Source of the DNA: Triglochin maritima
Lineage: Eukaryota; Streptophyta; Magnoliopsida; Alismatales; Juncaginaceae
Direction: 5' to 3'
Length of the DNA: 64,000 nt
Assembly: GCA_963682175.1 (NCBI GenBank)
Contig: OY821789.1
Location: 1,550,001 to 1,614,000 of the forward strand
Translations under genes and position numbers: made by a program
Notes under the pieces: generated by a model
Database searches by the model: none
Told to the model about the DNA's origin: nothing
What the model saw: the letters and a program-made list of their open reading frames with translations, nothing else
Part shown: in pieces, positions 25,513 to 39,200 of the stretch
Position numbering within the stretch: the stretch's first letter is position 1
How the letters are laid out: every line of letters starts with the position of its first letter

Positions 25513-28500
25513 AACTAGCCCAATGGTTGGCTTTTGAGTCTGTTGGTTAGAGATACAAAGAGATGGTCACACAACTCCAGCACATGCAAATACAGCAAGG
25601 CAGTGTACGCCCATAATTTCTCTTGTGAGTTGCATCACATATCCCGTGAAGACAACCATGGGATGTGTGTGCTTGCAACTTGCAAGTTGCATGGTCGTTG
25701 GTTCGAACACCCCAACCACAAAACACAAACGCGCCTCCCCAAATGTTTTATAATGTTGTTTCATGTTTGTGGAGTGGTGGGCATGCATGTTCTGATTGAT
25801 GAACATGGAGTAGTATGTTACTTATAATAATAGAGTTGTAAGGTGAAATCTTTGATTGGGTATTGGTTTGAAATTTAAATTGTGGTCAAGAAGAGAATAG
25901 ACCCGTGTAGTTGACTGGTGAATTATATATAATGTGTCCATATGGTATGAGAGGATCCACTTGCACAAGTTTATTTCCCCTTCTCTGCTACATTAGATGC
26001 GCAGAGTCTGATCTGAGGTGAGGCATATGCAGAAACAAAAATCCTCGTGTGAAGCACTACACATGCGCAACCACATGCACACACCTCTTGTCTACACTCA
26101 ATGCACTCACCAGTTTTGCCGCTCAAACTTCAGCTTCAGCTTAAATAAGTGAGACCTCGATGTACATGTTTTTTCATTGTCAAAGTTGAAAATTATTAAC
26201 ATGCATATAATAGTAATAATCATTTTACATTTTTCGAATGTTATTTGGGATTCACTACATTATTAGAGCTCAATCTCCAGTTTATTGCAAGACAAGGGAT
26301 ATATAAACTGAACTAACTATTGCTTTACATGTTAGTGTTAGTTATTATATATGGTTGAACAAACAAAGTTTTTATTGACATGTACCAGCAGTGGTGGTCA
26401 TATTACTATTGGCTTGGTATTTTGAATTTACCGAGGATCCATTCAACCAGTTGAGTGAGCACAAATATGTCGAAATACATATAAAAGCCTTGACCAAAAG
26501 ACAACTATGTTCTTTTTTGCGGTAGTGTTTTTTTCTTCTTTTATTTTTATTATTTGGTGTTGTTTCAGAATATAAATAATTCCAGAATTTGTCCAAATCA
26601 CGATGAGCTATTTTTAGCTGTAATCTCTGAAATGCTTGTTTCTTTTTAACATCTTGTTATTGGTAGGTAGTAATGCAATCTTGTTTCTTTTGGCAAATGG
26701 TTAGAACCAGATGGACATCATCAGTGTCTTGGAACCAAAGGACCATTACATTTATGAGCCCTTGTGGACATGTCTGCTTATTGCAAATTTGGAATGGACC
26801 ACTTTGATCCTTCCCAAGCTGTTCCTTCTCCTGATGGCACATTTCTAATCTTTTGTTTCATGCAACTGGAACAGGACAAGAGGTACTAGAGCCCATTCTC
26901 CTGCTTATCTCTAATGGACTTTTCTAGGGATCATCATCTCCTGTTTTAACTGCCATGTATTATGGTCTTAATCTTAATTATTAAAGCTGTTATCAGTCTC
27001 ACTTGCAAAAATCCAAATAGATGATCACTAGGATATTAGAAGCCTTTTCTTGTGTAATATCTGAGAGGGAGAAAACATGAGAAGGAAAAATATCTAGTGA
27101 TGAAAGAAACAAAACCAATAAGATAAAATATTGTAAATTTTGTTTCATTGACAATCTTGGACTACATAAATGGAAATGTTTGTTTTTATGTATCACTAAA
27201 AACTCTTTGTAATCCACATTCAACAAACCTTGTTATCAATTCCGGCAAATACAAAACAAGAGGTACAATAATAGTCGTCCACACGTGGCAAAGATTTCAT
27301 TTGCAAGGAACAAAACAAATTGGTTATGTTGCACTGGAATTGTTACAATGAAGCCAATCTTACATTGAATGATTGCTGGACAGCGAAGACATGTTAAAAG
27401 ATGTTGCCATGGAACGCAGAACAATGCTTGTTTCTACATCGTAGAGAATCTTGGAATTACCAATCAAAATGTTGCATCAGAATGCTTAATGGTTGAAGAA
27501 CAGGCAACACAATAGTAAAACTGCAGCTTAGCCCTCTAACTATATGATCAATTTCATTAATCCCATTATACTTGTAAAAAAAATTAGAACTTGTATGACA
27601 CTATCTTTTGCCATCAAATTACACTATCAAAGCTTGAATAATGTCATTGCTCCATTAACATCATTTTGAACAAGGATAATAGCATTGATCAAACAAAATT
27701 CACTAAAATCCTTCAATTTTTGAAATATTACGTTGGTTAGTACAACAAGTCCCTACTATAAAGAAACCATCGATCAAGACGGTGACCAACTACAAAGGTG
27801 AAATTATAGGACTTTTGGTGTATGATTTCAAATTATTCTCGTCTAGAACATCATAACTTTCAGTACCTAGCGGCCCGGCCCGTTGTCCAGCCCGTTTTTA
27901 CAGTAAGCCCGTGAATGTGAGTTTGCGGAACTTCTTTTTAGACTGCTCCATTAGGTTTTGAAAGAATCCACGAAACATTATTGCAATAAAACAGAGCCGT
28001 TACATGTTTATATTAACAAATGAAAGCCCAAATGATTATGATAAACAAGGAATGTTAATACACTTTTTCCGGTATATATGTTATAACATGGTATGAAAAG
28101 TAGAGGGTAAGAGAATGTGAAGTTTAATTCATCTAGTGAGTTTCTCATTTTATTTTATTTGGGAAAAAAATTCTTCCTCGTGAACTTTTTTTGTTTGTTT
28201 TGAATACACTTCTTCATGAAATTCAGTTGAAGATGCATTTTGGTTGGTTGTGCCCAACCAATAGCACATGGAATTTATGAGAAAAGCTGTTAAATCCCTA
28301 GAGTAACAACTCGTGAGGCTAATACATCTTTGTAGCCTTGTTCATTGTGTTCAAATTGCCATCTCTCGAAAGTATGTAAGATATATAAGACCACCTTAAT
28401 TAGAAGTTAAAACTAATACTCGCCACTAAATCCATAGAGTATGTCTGTAATATTGAGAACTCTATTATGGTCCCCTGAGTAAGCATAGCTCCATAGTTAT

Positions 28501-29563
28501 ACATGCAGGTGGGCAAGAACATGATCCACAGTTGCCGGTAAACATGTTACTTACGACCGTCTGTATTCTTGTGGTAATAATTTTGACCTACTATGCTTAT
28601 ATTTGGAAGGGTAGGTTTACAGTAGTATCATGTGAGTGTTTGCTGTATCTTTCAAATTTTAATTAAAGATTAGGACCTACTTAAGATGGCTCTGAGCCTC
28701 TACATGCTATAGGTGGGACAAAGTTTATAGACATGTCCACATTATCATCCCACGCTGAGATCTGTCAACAGATTTGTCGTCAAACATATATATTTGTGCT
28801 TGCCAGTTTTCATCTTTCACTGTCACGCTTCAGGAAGCTTCAATTAGAGGTTAATTGCTGGTGAAGGAAAATAAGATTAGCATTGATCCAACTGGTTGGG
28901 ATTCGAATTATATCATTGTCTTGGTCTATGTTTATCCTGCTTGCTTTCATTTTCACAGCATTCTAAACTTGGTCAGGGTTTCACCCGCACTGAGGAGTGT
29001 AGGTTTGGATCTGTCTCTATCGGTCTGATGGACAAAACAATATTGTTCCCTACACTAAGAATGTGAAGTTTGATTGACCTATATATTATTCATCGATAAA
29101 AGTTAAATAACAACCTATCAGATCCTCTTGTACAAATAAGTGAATAACTGAACTCGTTCATATTTACCTGTGTTATTTAGTGAGTGATAATCTCTCTCAG
29201 GCCAATGATTTTCTCAAAGCGCGAAAAATATGTGCTGGTTTTTAAAAGGTTTTGTAATAAAAATTAAGAAAACTAAAGGTGCATTTCTATAAAATGAATA
29301 TTCTAAAGGATGTTTAGTGTGTTATTATTATTTTTTGGAAAACAACTCAAAAGTGAGGAAAGTAATCTTTCAAAATGTACCTAGTTGCATGAAGACTTAT
29401 AATTAATGAAGTTCTAGCTAGGAATCAAATTATGAGAGTTCCATAGTCTTGTAAAATTATACTTAGAATGATTTCTTTCATTTTTACTCTACAAACTTAG
29501 TTATGGAACTGAAATTTTGGATTTTCCCTACGCTTTTTACGAAAAAATCACACCTTTAAGAGA
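25513..29563. other. Four-kb intergenic stretch, no gene recognised
   Basis: AT-rich throughout. Open frames are short and have no recognisable domain. Near 25520-25720 a TAGCCCAATGGTTGG word and a GGTTCGAACACC word resemble pol III A and B boxes but lie about 170 bp apart. No tRNA or convincing SINE is supported. Confidence 0.5.
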
Positions 29564-29568
29564 GTATT

Positions 29569-31715
29569 TGTAACGTCCCGAAACAGCGGAAGATTTAAAA
29601 TTTCAAAATAACCAACATAACAGACAACTCACGCGGGAACGTCACTAATATATATAAATATATAAATCCGGGTGCACCCAAAATACAAGGAGTTTTCCAA
29701 AAGAAATACGACTACAATACAGATACAATGGAAGAGAATACAAGTAGTCGTACGATCTAGCAACTGCCGAAGAGGATCCGACTCCAAAGCGCTCCGTCCT
29801 CGGTCACCACCCACCCGGACCTACTGCGATCCTGAAAAAGATGCAACAACAATGCCTGAGTTTCCAGAAGGAAACCCCGTATGCCAACCCACCTATATGC
29901 ATGCATCACATAATGAACCTATCATACTAGTAGCATGTCATGGCATCAACAGAAATGGAAAACAGTTCCCCCGAAGGGTAAAACAGGACATCAGTCCGAC
30001 AATCAATCATCGGGTCTCCCGAAGAGACCTACTGCAGGCACATGCAGTCTAGTAGCCCGCGACATCGCACCCCCCACACGCAGCTACACTACTCAAGGGT
30101 TCGGCAGGGAGCCTCTGTCACGTCTACGCGCCGATAGAAACAGATCTGTAAATCTCAGTGGTCGGGGCCACAGGGACCAACGGGGCCGTCGCCCGGAAGG
30201 TATAACAACATCATCTCGGTAGGTGCCCAGCCGAGGAAAACAACAAGCCGGCACAGCCTCGGCCCAACAATCATCATCGCCGGCACAACCTCGGCGGCAT
30301 CACCGGCACAACATCGGTGGTCCAACAGTCCGGCACAGCATCGGACAGATCCAGACCGAAGTCTGCCAGGTCATCAGGCTCCTCGAGCCGCGAACACCAA
30401 CCGCGCCGCTATAAAAGCAGGGCAGCGACCTCCGTAGCCCCAAGGGCCGGTAGTCACCTCACCCAACGCCAGTTGCGTGCCCGCACAACATCAACACTGG
30501 GATCCGCGATCCCTCAGGCCTGCTATACTACAAAGTGCCAACAATCATCTCAAAAGTCACGGTCCATACATGGAGGTGACGCGTCCCGAACACCCACACT
30601 CTTCCCAACGGCGGTCCCTGGGCAGGCACGCATCACGCGCCCACCGTCACCTCCCGGCTCACGCACAAGGCGAGGACACGGGTTTCCGTGGACAAAGTTG
30701 GCATTCAAAAGGGGAACCAGGAATTCTGTCCTGGGCCCAAACGGTCGACCGGAAGAGGTGATTCGGTCGACCGGTTCCAGGAAGGAATCGGTCGACCGTA
30801 CTCCTAAAACGGTCTACCGCTGCGCTCAAAACAGAACCCCCAACGGTCGAACAAGGGTCTAAAACCGGTCGACCGAACGAGGTCAAAATCCGGAGTCTGG
30901 TCAACATTAAATTCCACTCTATCGGTCGACCGACTCAGGGTCTCGGTCGACCGAAAACAGACAGGGTCAACCTAGTATTCTACGTCATCAAACGGTCGAA
31001 CGTAAACATACTACCGGTCGAACAAACATGCAATACTAACAGGTACACTTAAGTTCCGGTCGAACACAACAAGGACCGGTCGACCGATAACAGGTAGAAA
31101 ATCCCAACTCACCAGCAATAATGCACTACCGGTCGACCGCCCCAAGGCATCGTTCGACCGGTGAAGGTTAAAGTCGGGCAAACAGTGCTAAAACGGTCGA
31201 CCGCCCGAAGGACCCGGTCGACCGTTGGTCGTCTTCAACCTCGCGCCAGCCGAGGATTTACGAAGAACGCGTCGCCGGAGAGGTCCTCGACCTCCCCCGA
31301 CCGACCAACAACACCCTTCCACAAGGGTGAGCAACAAAATCACACTAATGAGCGGCATACCTCAATAACGCCGGAGAAACGCCGGAGCAACGCTCGCGCC
31401 TCCGCACCCGCAACCTCCTCCTCGCTGCGACCTCCTCACGCCGGAGCCTCCGCGTCGTCTTCCTCCTCCACCGCTGGCCGAAACGCAAGGGAAGGAAATG
31501 TGAGGAAGGTGGTGGAAGAATGGAATGGAAAAGAGGAAGAAGAAGGAGTTCTTCTCCTTAAAAACCCAAGCCAACACCCCCACCATACCTCCCATACACC
31601 CCCACCTTACCTCTACACCCTACTCCATACCTCACCCATACCTCTCTCTCTCTCCAAGTCAAACCACCACCTAACCACCCCTTAATCCACCCTAAAAAGG
31701 GTTAGGGACTTAACA
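29569..31715 (-). mobile_element. Solo LTR of a Tekay-type Ty3/gypsy element
   Basis: 2147 bp, flanked by GTATT (29564-29568 and 31716-31720). Read on the minus strand it begins TGTTAAGTCCCTAACC and ends CGGGACGTTACA. The segment 29569 to about 31310 is nearly the same as the right four-fifths of the LTRs at 33936 and 40696, whereas its U3 beginning (31320-31715) is different. It therefore belongs to a sister subfamily of the intact element and is inverted relative to it. Confidence 0.88.
30742..31224. repeat. CGGTCGACCG palindrome array (minus-strand solo LTR)
   Basis: Sites start at 30742/30764, 30789/30810, 30844/30866, 30923/30944, 30993/31015, 31057/31077, 31130/31151 and 31194/31215: eight pairs with spacings 22, 21, 22, 21, 22, 20, 21 and 21 bp. 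Confidence 0.9.
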
Positions 31716-31720
31716 GTATT

Positions 31721-33930
31721 AGTTACTGTCTCTTGCAGACGTATGTGCACGGTGCATGTCTAACATGATGCATATAATTCAGCATGTATATATATGTCGT
31801 GTACGTGTACAAGTACGGACTATCTCACTACCTCATGCATGCCACAATACACGAAGATGTAGAACTTATAGAGGAGTTCGTCATACATGTCTCAACACAA
31901 AAAATATATGCATTGATGTGTTGGGCCATACGATCCAGCCATCTCTTGTGCATGGTTACATCCATTCAATATAGTTCACGAGATCATAATGTGCTCTGCT
32001 CCTTCACCACTCCAGCTGGACCTGATATTACTCCCAACAACTCTTGTCTCTAAATCTTTCGAAGTAAAAATATGAAATTCAAAACAACAAAACTATCGTT
32101 ACGCACATTTAATTACCAGCAAGTACATACACCAAAGTGGTCAAAACTCCAAACACCAAACACTGAGATGAAGTCTCAAAACCAATGAGGAATTACTGTT
32201 ACATTTGTTGCAACCATACTTGTTTGATTGGTACGTTGTGATGTGAGGCTGGTCATCATGGTGGCGCAGAGATCCCAAGAAAGGCTGTGGGGCTGCCTTT
32301 GTTGGGGAATCCATGACTAGTCTTGTTTTTACTTCATGGAGGTGGTGGATGCATGATAGAATCATTACATTTACAACAGAGGTTTGTTAATTATGTTTTT
32401 TGTCTCTTCCTTTGGTCTCCATCCTCCCTGCCTCCACACATCAAAGCCCATTACTACTCCAAACTGCACTCTGCATGGGGGCCTCTCTTTGACCATCTTC
32501 TGTTTTGGACCCCATTTCATGTTTTGTTACACATCACATGTAATGGAGGGTTGTATTTATATTGTCATTTATTTATTAAGTGTGATCTCTTGCTGAACAA
32601 AAACATACTAGTCAGTGGTCATGCGTGGGGAAATGTAAATTCTAACACTGTCAGAAGTACCACTGATGGATCTCATTCAGTGAAAGTCCATTTTTTTGCT
32701 GTAACTACACTTTTTCAGAGAAAATGCATTCGTAACATGGGAATTTGGATATAAGTCGCATGATAACCACTAAATAATGTAAAATATTGGTCACTAAAGT
32801 GTAAAGTTTGTTGCTCTTGTTGGTATTTTAGGATGATGAATAAGTCCACTAGCTAGGCTGCGGACCTACCAATTGGTAGGTCATCCAAAGAGAAGACTGC
32901 AAAAGAAGGGAATTCCCTACTTTTGTCTTCTCTCCACTGGTTTGAAACTGGAAGGCTCTTCACTTGTGGTGAATAGTTTATTTTTGTGACCAGAACGTTA
33001 TGAACAAGCTCCCATCACTTGGCAAGTCCAGTTAGTAGTGAGCTTAAATTAAGAGAAGGGAGTGATGGGAAAAGCATCTACTGTAGTTGGAAAGACAAAG
33101 GTGAGAACTCAAGGAAAAGGGAAAGATTTTCGGGTGAATGGAAGAAAACTTAACTCATCAAATGAGCTAAAGTTAAGGGTTCGAATTTCGAAGAACAAAG
33201 AGACATGCAATGTGGCAATTTCAATAGAAAGAAGTTGACACTGCCGTGGTGGGAGAAACCTTCAAAATCAAGCTCTGTTGACATTAGAACAAAGTAAGAT
33301 TAATACGATTGTTTAAGTCAACATTTACTTGACCTCATTTGCAAATAGTAAGCTTTTCAAAGGCCACATGCTTAAAGCTTGGGACATGTTTCCATGATCT
33401 GCAAGCCTTAAACTGGTTACAGTAGGAGACGATGCTCACCCTCTCTCACAGTTTTCCAACAAAAGGATGCAAACGCAATATACATTTTTCGGCTTAAAAT
33501 TGTCAAGATTTGTACAATTCCGAAATTCACAAATACAAGTGTAAACTGAAGCTATTTTCTCATTTGCAAAATATGCAGACACCGCGCGTCTTACTTTTTT
33601 AAATTATACAGTTAATTACCTTAGAAAGATGACGTTGGTGAGGTGTTTTAAACTCTTGAAGTGGCGTAATTTCAGAAACGAAGTTGGCAACACCTATAGA
33701 GGATGCAAATTGCAAGCTACCTTTTAACAGTTTTTTATACTTGTTCAATTTTGTACGAAGTGATCAAGCGTTGGTAGTTGTTCAAATTCATATCACTGAA
33801 AAAATTATAGCATCAGTGTTGGATTATATTGCGATTGGAGAAATCTCATACGAGATAGTAGAAATATGTTTCTGTACTGCGACAATGTTTGTGTGCTTCA
33901 TCAGCATGGCTGACCTTAATTTTATCTATT
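31721..33930. other. Intergenic, no gene recognised
   Basis: AT-rich DNA between the two Tekay insertions. Frames are short and without known domains. Confidence 0.5.
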
Positions 33931-33935
33931 AATAT

Positions 33936-36112
33936 TGTTATGTCCCTAAACCGGATTAGGATTGGATTAGGGTTAATTTGGGTTAGAAGAGGGGTTTGCA
34001 TAGGGATGGAGGAAGGAGTGGTGGATGTGATGGGAAGTATGGGTTGGGGTGTAGGGTGATGGTGTAGGGTGAGGGAGAGGTGTTGGGGTGTAGGGTTATT
34101 TAAGTGTTTCTCTCTCTCTCTCTCTCTCTTTTCCTTCTTGCACTCTCTCACTCCCTCTCCATTTTTCTATCCGGCGACCAGAGGAGGAAGAAGGCTCGGA
34201 GGTTCCGGCGTGAGGAGGTCGTCGCGGGGAGGACGGAGGCGTGAGCTTGCTCCGGCGTTTCGTCGTCTTCATTTGAGGTATGCCGCTCATTAGTGTGATT
34301 TTGTTGCTCACCCTTGTGGAAGGGTGTTGTTGGTCGGTCGGGGGAGGTCGAGGACCTCTCCGGCGACGCGTTCTTCGTAAATCCTCGGCTGGCGCGAGGT
34401 TGAAGACGACCAACGGTCGACCGGGTCCTTAGGGCGGTCGACCGTTTTAGCACTGTTTGCCCGACTTTAACCTTCACCGGTCGAACGATGCCTTGGGGCG
34501 GTCGACCGGTAGTGCATTATTGCTGGTGAGTTGGGATTTTCTACCTGTTATCGGTCGACCGGTCCTTGTTGTGTTCGACCGGAACTTAAGTGTACCTGTT
34601 AGTTTTGCATGATTTGTTCGACCGATTTTATATTGCGTTCGACCGATTGCATGTTTGTTCGACCGGTAGTATGTTTACGTTCGACCGTTTGATGACGTAG
34701 AATACTAGGTTGACCCTGTCTGTTTTCGGTCGACCGAGACCCTGAGTCGGTCGACCGATAGAGTGGAATTTAATGTTGACCAGACTCCGGATTTTGACCT
34801 CGTTCGGTCGACCGGTTTTAGACCTTGGTTCGACCGTTGGGGGTTCTGTCTTGAGCGCAGCGGTAGACCGTTATAGGAGTACGGTCGACCGATTCCTTTA
34901 TGGAACCGGTCGACCGAATCACCTCTTTCGGTCGACCGTTGGGGCACAGAACAGAATCCCAGGTTCCCTTTTTGAACGCCAACTTTGCCACGGAAACCCG
35001 TGTCCTCGCCTTGTGCGTGAGCCGGGAGGTGACGGTGGGCGCGTGATGCGTGCCTGCCCAGGGACCGCCGTTGGGAAGAGTGTGGGTGTTCGGGACGCGT
35101 CACCTCCATGTATGGACCGTGACTTTTGAGATGATTGTTGGCACTTTGTAGTATAGCAGGCCTGAGGGATCGCGGATCCCAGTGTTGATGTTGTGCGGGC
35201 ACGCAACTGGCGTTGGGTGAGGTGACTACCGGCCCTTGGGGCTACGGAGGTCGCTGCCCTGCTTTTATAGCGGCGCGGTTGGTGTTCGCGGCTCGAGGAG
35301 CCCGATGACCTGGCAGACTTCGGTCTGGACCGTCCGATGTTGTGCCGGACGTTGTGATGGACCACCGATGCTGTGCCGGTGATGCCGCCGAGGTTGTGCC
35401 GGCGATGATGATTGTTGGGCCGAGGCTGTGCCGGCTTGTTGTTTTCCTCGGCTGGGCACCTACCGAGATGATGTTGTTATACCTTCCGGGCGACGGCCCC
35501 GTTGGTCCCTGTGGCCCCGACCACTGAGATTTACAGATCTGTTTCTATCGGCGCGTAGACGTGACAGAGGCTCCCTGCCGAACCCTTGAGTAGTGTAGCT
35601 GCGTGTGGGGGGTGCGATGTCGCGGGCTACTAGACTGCATGTGCCTGCAGTAGGTCTCTTCGGGAGACCCGATGATTGATTGTCGGACTGATGTCCTGTT
35701 TTACCCTTCGGGGGAACTGTTTTCCATTTCTGTTGATGCCATGACATGCTACTAGTATGATAGGTTCATTATGTGATGCATGCATATAGGTGGGTTGGCA
35801 TACGGGGTTTCCTTCTGGAAACTCAGGCATTGTTGTTGCATCTTTTTCAGGATCGCAGTAGGTCCGGGTGGGTGGTGACCGAGGACGGAGCGCTTTGGAG
35901 TCGGATCCTCTTCGGCAGTTGCTAGATCGTACGACTACTTGTATTCTCTTCCATTGTATCTGTATTGTAGTCGTATTTCTTTTGGAAAACTCCTTGTATT
36001 TTGGGTGCACCCGGATTTATATATTTATATATTAGTGACGTTCCCGCCTTGAGTTGTCAGTTTTATTCGTTATTTCGAAATTTTAAATCTTCCGCTGTTT
36101 CGGGACGTTACA
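33936..36112 (+). repeat. 5' LTR of the Tekay element
   Basis: 2177 bp, TGTTATGTCCC...CGGGACGTTACA. A TTATTTAAG word near 34096 followed by a CT-repeat tract (about 34107-34130) could mark one promoter; TTTTATAG near 35262 is an alternative. The palindrome array lies between them. Confidence 0.93.
34414..34938. repeat. CGGTCGACCG palindrome array (Tekay 5' LTR)
   Basis: Eighteen exact or near-exact sites start at 34414, 34435, 34478, 34499, 34552, 34572, 34615, 34636, 34656, 34678, 34727, 34748, 34805, 34827, 34861, 34882, 34907 and 34929. Successive pairs are 21, 21, 20, 21, 22, 21, 22, 21 and 22 bp apart, with larger gaps between most pairs. Confidence 0.92.
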
Positions 36113-36115
36113 ACT

Positions 36116-36127
36116 TGGTATCAGAGC
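36116..36127 (+). promoter_or_regulatory. Primer-binding site of the Tekay element
   Basis: TGGTATCAGAGC, matching initiator Met tRNA, three bases after the 5' LTR. Confidence 0.92.
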
Positions 36128-36244
36128 GGTCGATTCCTGTGTCTTCGTCTAAAGAACCACCCTTAGGAGTAGTGCTAGAGGCATGCATTAATTTCGTAGC
36201 TCATGCATGCATTGTTGCTTATCTGTTGATTGTTGTGGTGACAG

Positions 36245-39200
36245 ATGGCACCTAGGCGCGTGAGGAGTTCTCCACGCGATCGTGATCCCAGTGACGACAC
36301 TTCGGGTGCTCAGTGGGACAGGCTGGGCGAGTTTCTGGAGCGACAGGCTGCTCAGAGCGCTCAGAGCGGGGTGGGAGCTGAGCACGATCGGTTCATGCGT
36401 CAGCACCCGCCGACTTTCGATGGCAGGAGGGCCCCAGAGGTTGCAGAGGATTGGGTCTTCCGGATGGAGAAGATCTTCCGCGCTATTGGTGTAGTACCTG
36501 AGAGGATGGTGGAGCTGGCCACCTACGTGTTCGATGGCGAGGCTGCCAACTGGTGGAGATCTACGTCCACGGTGTTGTTTGATGATCGTGTGGACGTGAG
36601 CTGGGAGGAGTTCTTGGAGGTGTTTCATGAGCAGTACTTCCCCCAGCATGTCAGGGATCAGAAGAGGGAGGAGTTCATGTCGCTAGAGCAGAAGGACATG
36701 ACACTGACGAGCTACATCAGCAGGTTCAACGCTTTGGAGCGTTACTGCCCTGAGATTTGTGTGACCCCAGAGCAGCGGGCGAGGAAGTTCGTGAAGGGAC
36801 TGAGGCAGCCGCTTCGATCTCGGGTGATCAACAGTATGCCGCGGACCCTTGCAGATGCGGTGAAGCATGCTACGATCATAGAGCAGGACCAGAGGGAGTG
36901 TATTCAGGAGGCGCGGAAGGCGCCAGTGAGCACCGGCAGCAGAGTAGCTGGTCGTGGAGCAGGGAACCCGGGCAAGAGGCCCAGGTTTGATGGAGGAGGA
37001 GCACGTCAGTCTGGAGCGTGCACTTACTGCGGGAGGTTCCATCCAGGACAGGAGTGTCCCCGTCGGACTGGAGCTTGTATGGGATGCGGTCAGATGGGAC
37101 ATTTTGTCCGTGATTGTCCTCAGAGGCAGGGTGAGCCGAGCAGGAGGCTGGGACCACCAGCAGTAGGCAGAGGCGGAGGCAGCCGATCAGTTGTTGCACC
37201 GGGCCAGAGCAGGAGGACCGGGCGAGTCTTCACTATCCAGGCTGAGGAGGCGAGGGACTCCAACACCGTCGTGGAAGGTACGCTTTCAGTTTCTGGTTCA
37301 GTAGCGCGTGTGTTGTTTGATTGCGGCGCCACTCACTCCTTCATCTCGGAGAAGTTTGCTGGCGAGTTGGGTCGGACCCCTGTGCTGCTGACTGATGTTT
37401 TGGAGGTCAGCACGCCCATGGGTGAGGTGGGCATTGTGGGGAGCTTTTTCCCCGGCACCACAGTTGCTTCGGGAGACCACGATTTTCCGGCAGATCTGGT
37501 CTTGTTACCGATGGTGGACTTCGACGTCATACTGGGGATGGACTGGCTGTCCCGGTACGACGTGCGGGTCTTTTGCCGTGAGAAGAAGATCCTGATTCCG
37601 ATGGAGGGGTTGCCAGATGTTCTGATCAGAGGTGCGAGGAGCAGAGGGGGTCGTCTGATTGTGTCTGCAGTTAGGGCACAGAGACTGATACAGCAGGGAT
37701 GCAGAGCGTTTGTGGCCACGCTGGTAGTTCCTGATCGTGAGACGAGGAGACTGGAGGACATAGAGATTGTGCAGGAGTTTCCGGATGTGTTTCCAGCGGA
37801 GATTCCAGCGTTACCGCCGCACCGAGAGATCGAGTTCGGCATCGAGCTGGTAGCGGGTACGACACCTCAGTCGAAGGCACCGTATCGTATGGCACCTGCA
37901 GAGTTGACAGAGCTGAAGAAGCAATTGCAGGAGTTGATGGAGTCCGGGTTCGTTCGACCGAGTGTTTCTCCATGGGGAGCGCCTGTGCTCTTCGTGAAGA
38001 AGAAGGATGGATCGTTGCGGATGTGCATCGACTACAGGATGCTGAATAAGGTTACCGTTCGGAACCGGTACCCTTTGCCCAGGATTGATGATTTGTTTGA
38101 TCAGTTGCAGACGGCGAGAGTGTTCTCGAAGATCGATCTGCGTTCGGGTTATCATCAGTTGCGGATCAGGGAGGCAGATGTTCAGAAGACAGCCTTCAGG
38201 ACGCGGTACGGCCACTACGAGTTCTTGGTGATGCCATTTGGACTGACGAATGCGCCTGCAGCATTCATGGATCTGATGAATAGGACCTTCCAGCCGTACC
38301 TCGACAGATTTGTCGTTGTATTCGTAGACGACATTTTGATATACTCGCCTGACAGGGAGCAGCATCGAGAGCACCTGAGGATTGTGCTTGGCATCTTGAG
38401 GGATCAGCAGCTATATGCCAAGTACACGAAGTGCGAGTTTTGGTTGGATCAGGTGGCTTTTCTGGGGCATATTGTGTCAGCAGATGGGATTTCAGTGGAT
38501 CCGGCGAAGGTCGAGGCAGTGACTCAGTGGAGAGCCCCGACGAGCGTGACGGAGATCAGGAGTTTCGTAGGTCTGGCAGGGTATTACAGACGGTTTATCC
38601 AGGATTTCTCCAGACTTGCATCGCCGCTGACAGCATTGACGCAGAAAGGCGTCAAGTTCGTTTGGTCCCAGAAGTGCGAGGACAGCTTTCAGGAGCTGAA
38701 GAGGCGATTGACGACAGCACCTATTCTGACGCTACCGAGTGGCAGTGGAGGCTACGTGATTTACAGCGATGCATCCGGGATAGGCTTGGGTTGTGTCCTG
38801 ATGCAGCATGGGAAGGTGGTCGCGTACGCTTCGAGGCAGCTGAAGGTGCACGAGAAGAACTACCCGACTCACGATCTGGAGTTAGCAGCAGTAGTTCATG
38901 CGTTGAAGACCTGGCGGCACTATCTGTATGGCGAGCAGTTCGAGGTCTTCACCGACCATCAGAGTCTGAAGTACTTGTTCTCGCAGAAGGAGCTGAATAT
39001 GAGGCAGCGCAGATGGCTCGAGTTCATTAAGGACTACGACTTCACCATTTCCTATCATCCGGGGAAGGCGAATTCGGTTGCAGATGCGCTGAGCAGGAAG
39101 GTGGAGGTTTCAGTTGCGAGTCTGTGCATCCAGGAGTGGAGGCTACTCGAGGCCTTGTCAGAGTGGAGACCGTTCACAGAGGGTACAGAGGGAGCAGTGA

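Noticed and set aside
25520..25720. tRNA gene or SINE near a GGTTCGAACACC word
   Set aside because: The A-box-like word is about 170 bp away, with no cloverleaf and no target duplication.
26657..26842. 61-codon minus-strand frame
   Set aside because: No recognised family and no supporting exons.
29672..30052. 126-codon frame also found antisense in both Tekay LTRs
   Set aside because: It is conserved only because the LTRs are nearly identical; it has no known domain and lies antisense to element transcription.
30317..30862. Arg/Ser-rich frames in Tekay LTRs
   Set aside because: They are explained by GC-rich repeats and CGGTCGACCG arrays.
36282..39030. Alternative frames inside the Tekay polyprotein gene
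   Set aside because: They are shadows of the 1469-codon gene, without domains.
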